64,000 nt of DNA from Hymenobacter oligotrophus (lineage in GTDB: Bacteria; Bacteroidota; Bacteroidia; Cytophagales; Hymenobacteraceae). Positions 17,295 to 25,143 of the stretch are shown piece after piece. A model generated the notes under the pieces. That model was not told the origin of the DNA. It did not search any database and saw nothing but the letters and a program-made list of their open reading frames with translations. Both the position numbers and the translations under genes were made by a program. Location: positions 248,001 through 312,000 of the forward strand of contig NZ_CP032317.1 in assembly GCF_003574965.1 (NCBI RefSeq). The letters run 5' to 3'. Every line of letters begins with the position of its first letter. Position 1 is the stretch's first letter.

Positions 17295-17699
17295 ATGACC
17301 CCGGGTTCCTCCATCATCCTTTTCGACGGCGTTTGCAACCTGTGCCACGGCTTGGTGCAGTTTATCATCGAGCGCGACCCGCAGGCCCGTTTCCGGTTTG
17401 CCTCGCTGCAGTCGGAGGCCGGGCAGCGCCTGATGCCCGGCGGCGCAAACCCCGACCCCGAAAACCCCGACTCGGTGGTGCTGATTGAGAACGGCCAAGC
17501 CTACACGCACTCCACGGCCATCTTGCGCATTGTGCGGCACCTAGGCGGCGGTTGGCGGCTGCTGGGCCTGGGCATGGTGTTGCCGCGCTTCTTGCGCGAT
17601 GCCGCCTACCGCTTTGTGGCGCGCAACCGCTACCGCTGGTTTGGCAAGCAAAACGAATGCTGGCTGCCCACGCCCGAGCTAAAGGCGCGCTTTCTGTAA
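17295..17699 (+). CDS. thiol-disulfide oxidoreductase, DCC family
   Basis: 134 residues from ATG 17295. IILFDGVCNLCHGLVQFIIE near the N-terminus holds the DxxCxxC motif (D-G-V-C-N-L-C) that names the DCC (DUF393) family. SVVLIENGQAYTHSTAILRI and YRFVARNRYRWFG are its other conserved blocks. The protein is thioredoxin-like and cytoplasmic; its substrate is unknown. A longer frame to 17163 exists but would cover the -7 box, so the ATG is preferred. It is closed by a long hairpin at 17730. Confidence 0.87.
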   Translation: MTPGSSIILFDGVCNLCHGLVQFIIERDPQARFRFASLQSEAGQRLMPGGANPDPENPDSVVLIENGQAYTHSTAILRIVRHLGGGWRLLGLGMVLPRFLRDAAYRFVARNRYRWFGKQNECWLPTPELKARFL

Positions 17700-17729
17700 G
17701 CCGATGTGCCTACATTTCCTATTGAACCC

Positions 17730-17792
17730 AGAACGCCGGCGCGGGCGGCAGAACAGGAGCGTAACCTGTTCCGCCGCCCGCGCCGGCGTTCT
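17730..17792. terminator. 28-bp hairpin between convergent genes
   Basis: 17730-17757 pairs with 17765-17792 with a single mismatch and a 7-base loop. It lies between the DCC gene (+) and the marR-like gene (-). There is no strong U-run on either side. Confidence 0.7.
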
Positions 17793-17808
17793 GACGTTTG
17801 GCCGAAGC

Positions 17809-18297
17809 TTAAGCCGCCGACGAAGCCGCGTGCTCGTCGGTGGCTTGGCTGGCCGAGGGCAGCAGGCTTTGCAGCGCTTTCACCAGCGAGCCGGCTCCGG
17901 ACCCGAAAAACTGCTGGTCAAACTCTTCCAAGGCCCACGCGGCGCGCACCACGGTTTTCAGGCCGGCGGGCGTAAGCGAAAGGCTGCGGGCGCGGGCATC
18001 TTGCTCGTTGGCGGGCCGCTGAATCAGGCCTTTTTCCTCCAGTGCGCGTACGATTTTGCTGGTCGTCATTTTGTCGTAGTGCGCAAACTGCGCAACGAGG
18101 GCCTGCGTAACCGGCGCCGGCTGCTGACCTAGGCGCTGCACAGCCGACAACAGCAAAAACTGGCTGGGCGAGAGGCCCATGGGGTGCAGCACCTCGCCCA
18201 GGCGGCGCTGCCAGTGGGCAGTGGCTTGGGCCAGCAAAAAGCCCGGGTTCACATCGGGGCCTTCAAACGTAAACAGCGGATCGAGCGGAAGTGCCAT
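17809..18297 (-). CDS. MarR-family transcriptional regulator
   Basis: 162 residues from ATG 18297; the open frame reaches 18558 but would run through the divergent promoter. The layout is MarR: a dimerisation helix, then a winged helix-turn-helix (LSPSQFLLLSAVQRLG, then YDKMTTSKIVRALEEKGLIQ) and a wing with ANEQDARARSLSLTPAG. These dimers repress nearby genes and are released by small phenolic or oxidising ligands. It is divergent from an NADPH-quinone-reductase-like gene at 18442, the classical target arrangement, and a palindrome lies between them at 18365-18378. It ends in an Ala/Ser-rich tail. Confidence 0.88.
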   Translation of the reverse strand: MALPLDPLFTFEGPDVNPGFLLAQATAHWQRRLGEVLHPMGLSPSQFLLLSAVQRLGQQPAPVTQALVAQFAHYDKMTTSKIVRALEEKGLIQRPANEQDARARSLSLTPAGLKTVVRAAWALEEFDQQFFGSGAGSLVKALQSLLPSASQATDEHAASSAA

Positions 18298-18364
18298 AGG
18301 AATTTCGGTAGGTTGCGCGCCCAAACACGTGGGCCAGTTCGGTTTTCGGCTAAACGCATTTCCC

Positions 18365-18378
18365 GTAAACAGGTTTAC
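18365..18378. promoter_or_regulatory. candidate MarR operator
   Basis: GTAAACAGGTTTAC: 6-bp half sites GTAAAC/GTTTAC around a 2-base spacer, the only clear palindrome in the 144-base divergent region. A weak -7-like TATCCTTG follows at about 18405. Confidence 0.4.
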
Positions 18379-18441
18379 CGTAACCTTGCTTACTATCAAC
18401 ACATATCCTTGGCAGCCGCGCCGTGCGGCACTTTTTCTGTT

Positions 18442-19443
18442 ATGAAAGCTCTTGTTCTCGACGGGGTAGGCCAGCCGCTGCAACTGCGCGAAGTGCCCAC
18501 GCCGCAGCCGCAAGCCGGCGAAGTATTGGTGCAGCTGCAAGCCGCCGCCCTCAACCACCGCGACGTTTGGATCCAGAAAGGCCAGTACGCGGGCCTGCGC
18601 TTCCCGATTATTCTGGGTTCCGATGGCGCCGGCACCGTGGCCGATTTAGGCGAGGGCGTACCCGAAAGCCTGCGCGGCCAGGAGGTCGTCATCAACCCCG
18701 GCCACAATTGGGGCGACAACCCCCGGGCCCAAGGCCGCGCGTTCACCATCCTGGGCCTCCCGCACGACGGCACCTTTGCCGAGTACGTGTGCGTGCCGGC
18801 CCGCTACGTGCACCGCCGCCCGGCGCACCTCACGCCCAACCAGGCCGCCGTGCTGCCCCTGGGCGGCGTTACGGCTTACCGGGCGCTTTTTACCCGCGGC
18901 GGGCTGCAAGCCGGCGAGCGGGTGCTGATAACTGGCATTGGGGGCGGCGTGGCTTTGCTGGCCTTGCAACTGGCTTTGGCCGCCGGCGCCGAGGTGTGGG
19001 TAACCTCGGGTTCCGACGATAAGCTGGAGCGCGCCCGCGCCCTAGGTGCCCGCGGCGGCATTAGCTACCGGCAGGAGGGCTGGGGCACCGCGCTGGCCAA
19101 GCAGGCGGGCGGCGGCTTCGATGTGATTATCGACAGCGCCGCGGGCCCCGGCACGGTGCAGCTGCTCGAAGCGGCCAATGCCGGCGGGCGCATTGTGTTT
19201 TACGGCGGCACGGCGGGCGTCATGGCGCAGCTGCCGCCGGCGCGCATCTTCTGGAAGCAGCTGAATTTGATGGGTTCCACCATGGGCACCGAAGCGGATT
19301 TTGCCGGCCTGCTCCGCCTCGTGGACGAGAGCAAGCTGGTGCCCCTGATGGACGAGGTGTACCCGCTGGCCGAAGGCGAAAAAGCCATGCGCCGCATGGA
19401 CGACGGCCAGCAATTCGGTAAGCTGGTGCTGCAGATAAATTAA
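18442..19443 (+). CDS. zinc-type alcohol dehydrogenase-like / quinone oxidoreductase (MDR family)
   Basis: 333 residues from ATG 18442. The N-terminal GroES-like domain (ALNHRDVWIQKGQYAG, PIILGSDGAGTVADLG) is followed by a Rossmann domain with GIGGGVALLALQLALAAGAE. The structural-zinc Cys cluster of classical alcohol dehydrogenases is not visible, so an NAD(P)H-dependent quinone or enoyl reductase is more likely. Members of this medium-chain group reduce quinones or alpha,beta-unsaturated carbonyls. Its divergent MarR neighbour suggests induction by an electrophile or phenolic. Cytoplasmic. Confidence 0.87.
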   Translation: MKALVLDGVGQPLQLREVPTPQPQAGEVLVQLQAAALNHRDVWIQKGQYAGLRFPIILGSDGAGTVADLGEGVPESLRGQEVVINPGHNWGDNPRAQGRAFTILGLPHDGTFAEYVCVPARYVHRRPAHLTPNQAAVLPLGGVTAYRALFTRGGLQAGERVLITGIGGGVALLALQLALAAGAEVWVTSGSDDKLERARALGARGGISYRQEGWGTALAKQAGGGFDVIIDSAAGPGTVQLLEAANAGGRIVFYGGTAGVMAQLPPARIFWKQLNLMGSTMGTEADFAGLLRLVDESKLVPLMDEVYPLAEGEKAMRRMDDGQQFGKLVLQIN

Positions 19444-19558
19444 TATGCAACTGGCTGGAAATTAGCGACAATAAATTGCGTTTGGAAAGGCGCAAATGGA
19501 ATGTGCGGCGGCCCCTAGGTGTTCTATTACCGACACTGAAACAGCAGCTGATACTGAC

Positions 19559-19825
19559 ATGAAAACACCCGCAGAATACCTCGACGTGCCGGTTTTTTAC
19601 CTTACGTATCCGACGGGTGAAGTAGCCGAGCAAGCGCCCGTGGTTAGCTACGACGACGCCCTGCGCGCCGTGGAAGCGGCCCTGGCCGATGCCGAGAAGT
19701 ACCGCTACCTGCTGATGCGTGCCCTGCGCCGCTCGCAAGACCCCGAAGGTACCGTGCCCTTTGGCCCCGCCGCTACCGATGCCGGTGCCGATGTGCGTCC
19801 CATGTACCCCGACATTGCTGCCTAA
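19559..19825 (+). CDS. small conserved-looking hypothetical protein
   Basis: 88 residues from ATG 19559 (MKTPAEYLDVPVFYLTYPTG). Acidic and helical, with an EAALADAEKYRYLLMRALRR amphipathic helix; no signal peptide. Codon use looks like that of its neighbours and a hairpin with a T-run follows at once, so I regard it as a real gene. I do not recognise the family. It may be read through from the oxidoreductase gene 116 bases upstream. Confidence 0.65.
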   Translation: MKTPAEYLDVPVFYLTYPTGEVAEQAPVVSYDDALRAVEAALADAEKYRYLLMRALRRSQDPEGTVPFGPAATDAGADVRPMYPDIAA

Positions 19826-19861
19826 CCTAGGCGCTTTCGCTTACATATTACCTTACCTTGC

Positions 19862-19895
19862 CGGCGGCTTCTCCCACGAGAGGCCGCCGTTTTTA
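19862..19895 (+). terminator. 12-bp hairpin with T-run
   Basis: Arms 19862-19873 and 19878-19889 pair (one G-U), followed by TTTTT. Confidence 0.8.
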
Positions 19896-20215
19896 TTCCC
19901 CGAACTGCCGCGGCGCCCAAGCTCGCGCTAATGTTCAGTAACTGCCTGAGGTTAAAGCCGAACTGCACATTGCCCTAGGGTAGAGGGTGGGCCTTACTCA
20001 ACTGCAAGCCAAGCAGCCCTAGGTGCAGTGGCCGAAATGGTAGCGGGGGAGCCGGGCTGCCGCAGCATAGCACCATTTTGCGGCTCGGCGCGGGCACTCC
20101 GCAGCGGCAAAATTGCTGCCTGAGTTGGCACCGAGGCAGCGGGGCCGGGGTATTGGCCGTAAATTGCTAAGCCGTAGCCTACCTGCGAACCAGGCGTTAG
20201 TCAGCAAGTGGCTTT
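19896..20215. other. intergenic region, no feature seen
   Basis: 320 bases with two CCTAGG sites and no frame I believe. A - strand frame of 62 codons (20019-20207) has no support beyond being open. I could not place a promoter for the phosphoesterase gene. Confidence 0.4.
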
Positions 20216-21376
20216 ATGTCCGGAACCGATGCCCGCTTTCGAATGCCCATTCCTTACGCTTCGCTCAAACATTTTCTCCTGGGTTGGTTGTTGGCCTGCA
20301 CGTTGCTGGCGGCGCCCACCCAGGCGCAGCGCTTTGCCGCCATCGGCGACTACGGCTACGCCGGCACGCCCGAGCGCGACGTGGCCTCGTTGGTAAAAAG
20401 CTGGAACCCGCACTTCGTTATCACCCTCGGCGACAACAACTACGATTACGGCGACTCCACCACCATCGACCAGAATATTGGCCAGTACTACCACGAGTAC
20501 ATCGGGTTTTACCAAGGGCGCTACGGGCAGGGCTCGGCCTACAACCGGTTTTTTCCGAGCCTCGGCAACCACGATCTGTACACGGCCAACGGCATTCCAT
20601 TTCTGCGCTACTTTACCCTGCCCGGCAACGGGCGCTACTACGAGTACCGGCGCGGCAACGTGCATTTTTTTGTACTGAACAGCGACCCGGCCGAGCCCCA
20701 CGGCGTAGCCAGCAACTCGGTGCAGGCCCAGTGGCTGAAGCGCCGCCTGGCCCTGGCCCGCGCCCCCTGGAAAGTGGTGTACTTCCACCACGCGCCGTAT
20801 TCGTCGGGCCAGCACGGCAACGCCACCGTTATGCAGTGGCCTTTTAAGGATTGGGGCGCCTCGGTTGTGCTATCGGGTCACGACCATCACTACGAGCGCC
20901 TGCTCGTCGATGGGTTTCCGTATTTCGTGAACGGCTTGGGCGGGCGCAATATCTACAACCTCAACCCCCAGCGCACCGCCGCCGGCAGCCGCGTGCGCTA
21001 CAACGCCGACTACGGCGCCATGCTGATGCAGGCCTCGGCCGACACGCTGCGTTTGGAGTTTTACACCCGCCGCGGCCAGCGCATCGATTCGTATACCTTG
21101 GGTAAAGGTTTGCCGCTCGAGGGCACCTTGTACCCGCCGGCGCCCAACCCGTTTAGCGGCTCCACCGAGCTGGCGTTTGCCGTGCCGGAGCCCGGACGGG
21201 TGCAAATCAGGGTGTTAAACCTGCTCGGCCAGGAAGTAGCCACGCTGTTCGACGCCGACGTGCGCGCCGGCAAGCGCCAGCTAAGGTGGTATCAAGGTGC
21301 GCTGAAAGCGGGCATTTACCAAGTGGTGATGACGAGCCCCAGCGGCAAGGTTACGGCACGCGCCGAAGTGCTGTAG
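20216..21376 (+). CDS. secreted metallophosphoesterase with T9SS sorting domain
   Basis: 386 residues. A signal peptide (LLGWLLACTLLAAPTQAQRF) follows a short N-terminal extension; ATG 20243 is an alternative start. The calcineurin-like fold is complete: AIGDYGYAG (first Asp), TLGDNNYDYGDS, SLGNHDLY (GNHD), VVYFHHAPYSS and LSGHDHHYERL (GHxH), all near residues 40-225. This is like a purple acid phosphatase or alkaline-phosphatase-D-type enzyme using two metals. The last about 80 residues (YPPAPNPFSGSTELAF, then RVLNLLGQEVATLF) are a type A T9SS sorting tail. Released outside the cell, it could scavenge phosphate from phosphoesters. Its 3' end overlaps the convergent gene by 26 bases. Confidence 0.88.
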   Translation: MSGTDARFRMPIPYASLKHFLLGWLLACTLLAAPTQAQRFAAIGDYGYAGTPERDVASLVKSWNPHFVITLGDNNYDYGDSTTIDQNIGQYYHEYIGFYQGRYGQGSAYNRFFPSLGNHDLYTANGIPFLRYFTLPGNGRYYEYRRGNVHFFVLNSDPAEPHGVASNSVQAQWLKRRLALARAPWKVVYFHHAPYSSGQHGNATVMQWPFKDWGASVVLSGHDHHYERLLVDGFPYFVNGLGGRNIYNLNPQRTAAGSRVRYNADYGAMLMQASADTLRLEFYTRRGQRIDSYTLGKGLPLEGTLYPPAPNPFSGSTELAFAVPEPGRVQIRVLNLLGQEVATLFDADVRAGKRQLRWYQGALKAGIYQVVMTSPSGKVTARAEVL

Positions 21377-22781
21377 CCTGCTCGGGGTGGTTGCCAGCCA
21401 GGCGCTGGGCCAGCACCACCGCCAAATCGGCGGCTTGTTGCCGCAACTCCGGTACCGCTGTCGACTCGAACCACAAAGGGCGCAAACTCGGACCTAGGGT
21501 AAACAAGTGCTCCGAGGGCGCGCCCGTACTGTCGAGCAAGGCGCCCTCGGCCGAGGTTTGAATACCGAGGCGCATGGCATCGGGCACGAGCAGGCCAGCG
21601 CGGCGCAGCTGCACAATCAGCGGGTCTTTGAGCTGTTGGTAGTCCATCAGCGGGCCGGTACACAGCACCACGTGGTCGGCTTGCAGCCAACGGTGGTCGT
21701 GGTTGTGACGGATTTGCACGGCCATTTGCGCGCCGCGGCCTTCGATGTGGCGTATGCGGCCTTTCTCTATCTGCAAACGTCCGCTGCGGCGCAGCTCATC
21801 GAGCACGGCGGCGTTTTGCGGCGGGTTGCGGTGCCGCAGCGTCGACCACAAGGTGGCCAAATGCCGCATAAAGCGTTGCTGCTCGGGCTTGGGCCAAGCC
21901 GCCCAAATGTGCCCTAGGTTGGGGCGCAGGGCATCGAGCACGGCCCGCCAGTTGTAGCCTTCGGCGGCGCCTTTGGCCACGTGCCGGCGCACCACGCGCA
22001 GCACTTCAGTTACGGTGCGCAGGCCAGCTATTTCCGAGGCGTAGTAATTGGGGTAGGGGGCAACGGCCGTTTCGGTGTGGGCTACGGGCCAGCGGCCGTG
22101 GCGCGACACGGCCAGCAACGGGCCGCGGTGGCCGTCGGCCCGCAGGCCCATCAGCACATCGAGGGAGGTAAGGCCCGTGCCAATCAGCATCACCGACTCG
22201 TGGGGGGCAATGTTGCGCAGCGCGCCGGGCGCCCACGGGTTGGCATGGAAGTGCGGGTGCTGATGGTAACCGGTATCGGGCCGCACCGGCATGCTAGGCG
22301 GAAAGTTACCCAGGGCCAGCACCACCGTGTTGGCATTTAGCTCGCGGCCGTCGTCGAGTATTACGCGCATCTGGCAGCCACCCGCCGTTGGGGTAGCCGC
22401 TACGGCGCGGTTGGCTAGCCACTGCACGCGCACGCCGTTGATGGCGGTATTCTCGAGCGCCGCTTGCACCAGGCTCTCGATGTAGCGGCCGTAGGTTTGG
22501 CGCGGACAAAAGCCGTATTCGCCCTCCGGGATGCCGTTTTCGTGCAGCCACTCCACAAAGTGGTTGGGCTGATCGGGAAAGGCGCTCAGGCCCTGGCTGC
22601 GCACGTTCAGCAGCCACTCGGGCCGGTCGTTGGTGTAGGCCGTGCCGGGGCCGAGCCGCTCGCGCGGCTCCACCACTACTACATCGAGCGGCCAGGGGCC
22701 GCCCGGCAGGCGCGTGAGCTGCACGGCCAGCAAGCTGCCAGCCACTCCGCCCCCGATAATGAGTATGGTACGCCGCGTCAT
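21351..22781 (-). CDS. FAD/NAD(P)-binding protein (YdhS-like)
   Basis: 476 residues from ATG 22781 (MTRRTILIIGGGVAGSLLAV); the frame to 22817 adds no signal. The N-terminal GGGVAGS dinucleotide-binding motif, then PEWLLNVRSQGLSAFPDQPN and SVMLIGTGLTSLDVLMGLRA around residue 190, fit the FAD-NAD(P)-binding family represented by E. coli YdhS. Members oxidise unknown small molecules and are cytoplasmic. It faces the T9SS phosphoesterase, with which it overlaps at the 3' end, and lies downstream of hldD on the same strand. Confidence 0.82.
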   Translation of the reverse strand: MTRRTILIIGGGVAGSLLAVQLTRLPGGPWPLDVVVVEPRERLGPGTAYTNDRPEWLLNVRSQGLSAFPDQPNHFVEWLHENGIPEGEYGFCPRQTYGRYIESLVQAALENTAINGVRVQWLANRAVAATPTAGGCQMRVILDDGRELNANTVVLALGNFPPSMPVRPDTGYHQHPHFHANPWAPGALRNIAPHESVMLIGTGLTSLDVLMGLRADGHRGPLLAVSRHGRWPVAHTETAVAPYPNYYASEIAGLRTVTEVLRVVRRHVAKGAAEGYNWRAVLDALRPNLGHIWAAWPKPEQQRFMRHLATLWSTLRHRNPPQNAAVLDELRRSGRLQIEKGRIRHIEGRGAQMAVQIRHNHDHRWLQADHVVLCTGPLMDYQQLKDPLIVQLRRAGLLVPDAMRLGIQTSAEGALLDSTGAPSEHLFTLGPSLRPLWFESTAVPELRQQAADLAVVLAQRLAGNHPEQATALRRVP

Positions 22782-22888
22782 GACAGAGCCTTGTAAGCCC
22801 AAGAGTATCTTGAGCATGAGTCCGAAAAAAGGAATTTTTCCGGACTCTGCCTACCTAGGCTTTCGGGCAGCGGGCGCGGCAGGCCGGG

Positions 22889-23854
22889 CTACAGATACGC
22901 GTTCGGCACCAAAAAGTCGCGCACGTATTCGCTGATGCCGTCTTCGAGCCGCGTGAAGGGCCGCGCGTAGCCAATGCTGCGCAGCTTGCTCATGTCGGCC
23001 TGCGTGAAGTATTGGTACGTGTCGCGGATGTCCTCGGGCGTGTCCTTGAACTTGATGTCGGCTGTTTTATCGAGCGCGGCAAAGGTGTTCAGGGCCAGAT
23101 CGAGGAAGGTGCGGGCCTCGCCGGTGCCTAGGTTGTAAATGCCCGAGTTGCGGCGGTGGTGCATCAGAAAGATGCACACGTCGGTGAGGTCGCGCACGTA
23201 AATAAAGTCGCGCATCTGCTCGCCGTCGGCAAACTTGGGGTTGTGCGAGCGAAACAGCTCCATCGTGCCCGTACGCTGCACCTGCTGAAAGGTGTGGAAT
23301 ATCACCGAAGCCATGCGGCCTTTGTGGTACTCGTTGGGGCCGTACACGTTAAAGAACTTCAGGCCCGCCCAGAAAAACGGTTTTTCCTGCTGCTGAATGG
23401 CCCAGTTGTCGAAGTCATTCTTGGAGTCGCCGTAAGGGTTCAGGGGGCGCAGCAGCGGTAGCAGGGCTTCGTCGTCGGAGTAGCCCAAGGTGCCCGAGCC
23501 GTAGGTAGCCGCCGAGGAGGCGTACACCAGCGGCAGGTTGTAGCGTACGCAGGCCTCCCACATTTGCTGGCTGTAGTTCAGGTTCAGCAAATCGAACACG
23601 GCCTTGTCTTGCTCGGCCGTGTCGGTGCGGGCCCCTAGGTGGAATATGAACTCCACCTGCTCGTGATTCTTGTCGAGCCACTCGAAAAACTCGTTGCGGT
23701 CTACGAACTCGCGCAGGCGCTTGCCTTTGAGGTTCGGCATCTTCTTCTCCACCGAGAAGTTGTCCACCGCCACCACGTCGTTGAAGCCATCGGCGTTGAG
23801 CCGGCTTACCATGCAGCTGCCGATAAAGCCCGCTGCGCCCGTCACGATAATCAT
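22889..23854 (-). CDS. hldD: ADP-L-glycero-D-manno-heptose 6-epimerase
   Basis: 321 residues from ATG 23854; the frame reaches 23944 but MIIVTGAAGFIGSCMVSRLN is the classical start. It is an extended SDR enzyme: GAAGFIGS NADP site, YASSAATYGSG with the catalytic Ser region, and YGDSKNDFD with the catalytic Tyr/Lys, about residues 140-150. It converts ADP-D-glycero-manno-heptose to the L-glycero form, the last step before inner-core LPS assembly. Related genes in the window are gmhB (60203) and a GT9 heptosyltransferase (51854), though not in the same operon. TACCTTTG lies on the - strand at 23880-23887, 25 bases before the ATG. Confidence 0.93.
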   Translation of the reverse strand: MIIVTGAAGFIGSCMVSRLNADGFNDVVAVDNFSVEKKMPNLKGKRLREFVDRNEFFEWLDKNHEQVEFIFHLGARTDTAEQDKAVFDLLNLNYSQQMWEACVRYNLPLVYASSAATYGSGTLGYSDDEALLPLLRPLNPYGDSKNDFDNWAIQQQEKPFFWAGLKFFNVYGPNEYHKGRMASVIFHTFQQVQRTGTMELFRSHNPKFADGEQMRDFIYVRDLTDVCIFLMHHRRNSGIYNLGTGEARTFLDLALNTFAALDKTADIKFKDTPEDIRDTYQYFTQADMSKLRSIGYARPFTRLEDGISEYVRDFLVPNAYL

Positions 23855-23879
23855 AAGCTCGGAGTCGTTTTCTGTGGGG

Positions 23880-23887
23880 CAAAGGTA
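23880..23887 (-). promoter_or_regulatory. Bacteroidota -7 box of hldD
   Basis: The - strand reads TACCTTTG, matching TAnnTTTG, 25 bases ahead of the hldD start. There is no clear TTG upstream at 19-21 bases. Confidence 0.55.
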
Positions 23888-23974
23888 GGGCCGCCACGGG
23901 CAATGCACCAGCCGGGCCGCCAAGCCGGCCGCAAAAGCCTGCATGCAGGCGGCGTAGCCCCACCGGAGCGCACA

Positions 23975-24012
23975 AAAAAGCCCGCCCGCAGCGCGTGCGC
24001 GGGCAGGCTTTG
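23975..24012 (-). terminator. hairpin terminator of dps
   Basis: A GC-rich stem (AAAGCC-GCCCGC and its complement, one mismatch) at 23978-24012; the A-run 23975-23980 gives a U-run on the - strand. Confidence 0.75.
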
Positions 24013-24047
24013 GGGTGTGGGGGCGGCCGTTGCCGGCGCCGCTGGGG

Positions 24048-24518
24048 TTATTGGTTAAGCGAGGCGCTGTACATCCACACCGTTTTTTCCTGCTCCCGAA
24101 TGTAGTCGCTCATCAGTGCGCCGGTGCCTTCGTCGCTGGCTTCGCTGGCCAGCTCCAGCAGCTCGCGCTCCAAAATCAGCAAGGCCTGAAAGTTCTCGAC
24201 CACGGTGCGCACGGCGGCGTTGCCCTCCGACACGTTCGTGGCTTCTTTGATGGTGGCCGTGCGCACGTAATCGGTAAACGAGTGCAGCGGGCGGTGGCCC
24301 AAGGTGAGAATGCGCTCGGCTATTTCGTCGATTTTCACCAGTGCATCGGTGTACAGTTCCTCAAACTTGGCGTGCAGCTCGAAGAACTTTTCGCCTTTGA
24401 TGTTCCAGTGAAAACCGCGGGTGTTGATGTAGAAAATCTGGTAGTTGGCGAGCAAGGTGTTCAGGCCCGTAGCAAGTTGCTGCGCCTGAGCCGAGTCTAA
24501 ACCGATGTGGTTCTTCAT
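24048..24518 (-). CDS. dps: Dps-family ferritin-like DNA-protection protein
   Basis: 156 residues from ATG 24518; the frame extends to 24677 but without a sensible N-terminus. It is a four-helix ferritin fold: FHWNIKGEKFFELHAKFEEL (about residue 35) carries the His and the Glu/Asp of the inter-subunit ferroxidase site, followed by YTDALVKIDEIAERILTLG. Dps forms dodecamers that oxidise Fe(II) with peroxide and bind DNA. The Lys-rich DNA-binding tail is short here (MKNHIG), so DNA binding is uncertain. It is divergent from the cobalamin operon, with its own terminator. Confidence 0.9.
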   Translation of the reverse strand: MKNHIGLDSAQAQQLATGLNTLLANYQIFYINTRGFHWNIKGEKFFELHAKFEELYTDALVKIDEIAERILTLGHRPLHSFTDYVRTATIKEATNVSEGNAAVRTVVENFQALLILERELLELASEASDEGTGALMSDYIREQEKTVWMYSASLNQ

Positions 24519-24737
24519 GTGCGTTTTGGGAGTGGATTGAGGTACGAACAGCGGCAGCCTCGCCCCGCGCTGCGCCGGCCGGCTGCTCTGGGTGTATAAG
24601 CAACGGGGGATACCTAGGGTTTGGCCCGGTGCCAACGCCACAGATTTACGCTCGGCCGAGCTGCGGGTTTTGGCCAAGCTGCCAACCCGCCGCGGCGCCC
24701 CAAACCGGGCCCGAAGTTTCCGCTACCTTTGGCCCAC
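24519..24737. other. divergent intergenic region
   Basis: Between dps (-) and the cobalamin riboswitch (+). TACCTTTG at 24724-24731 matches the -7 box and places transcription start near 24738, where a hairpin (about 24738-24767) begins. A TTG at -33 is not evident. Confidence 0.5.
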
Positions 24738-24766
24738 TGTTTCTTGGTTGAGTTTACAACCAAACA

Positions 24767-24936
24767 GCGGCAGGTGCCCGGCCCTAGGTCGGGCTTAAAA
24801 AGGGAATCGGGTGCAACTCCCGAACAGACGCGCTACTGTAAGTACCCGCTAGCCAAGTCTTTTCGAGCAAGCCATTGCCCCACACCTAGGGGCGAGAAGG
24901 CCGGAAGGATGGTACAAGTCAGGAGACCTGCCCGCC
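24767..24936 (+). ncRNA. cobalamin riboswitch
   Basis: The leader holds the ordered blocks of the adenosylcobalamin aptamer: AGGTGCCCG at about 24772, AAAAAGGGAATCGGGTGCAA at 24798-24817, CGCGCTACTGTAAG near 24829-24843, and the B12 box AAGTCAGGAGACCTGCC at 24916-24932. It lies about 210 bases before the cobT start, and every gene downstream is for cobalamin assembly or uptake. Binding of the cofactor should switch the operon off. About 200 bases remain between the aptamer and cobT; I did not resolve the expression platform. Confidence 0.93.
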
Positions 24937-25143
24937 GCTGCTTGGGTGACGCCTTCGCGCCTACAAGGCCGTCATCAGGTAAGGAAAGCAGCCGCCATGC
25001 GCTGCCGTGCAGTTTTTTGCCAAAGCTGCACCAGCGCCGTTGGGTGCCTTGCCTGTTGGCTATTTGAGGAAAGCGGAGCGCACGGTAAAACAGCTAGGCA
25101 GCAAGTATTCGGTGGCCCCCGGGCCAGCCTTTTTCTCTGCTTG

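Noticed and set aside
24519-24677. 53-residue N-terminal extension of Dps
   Set aside because: Arg/Pro-rich, no homology to Dps tails I know, and it would cover the divergent promoter region.
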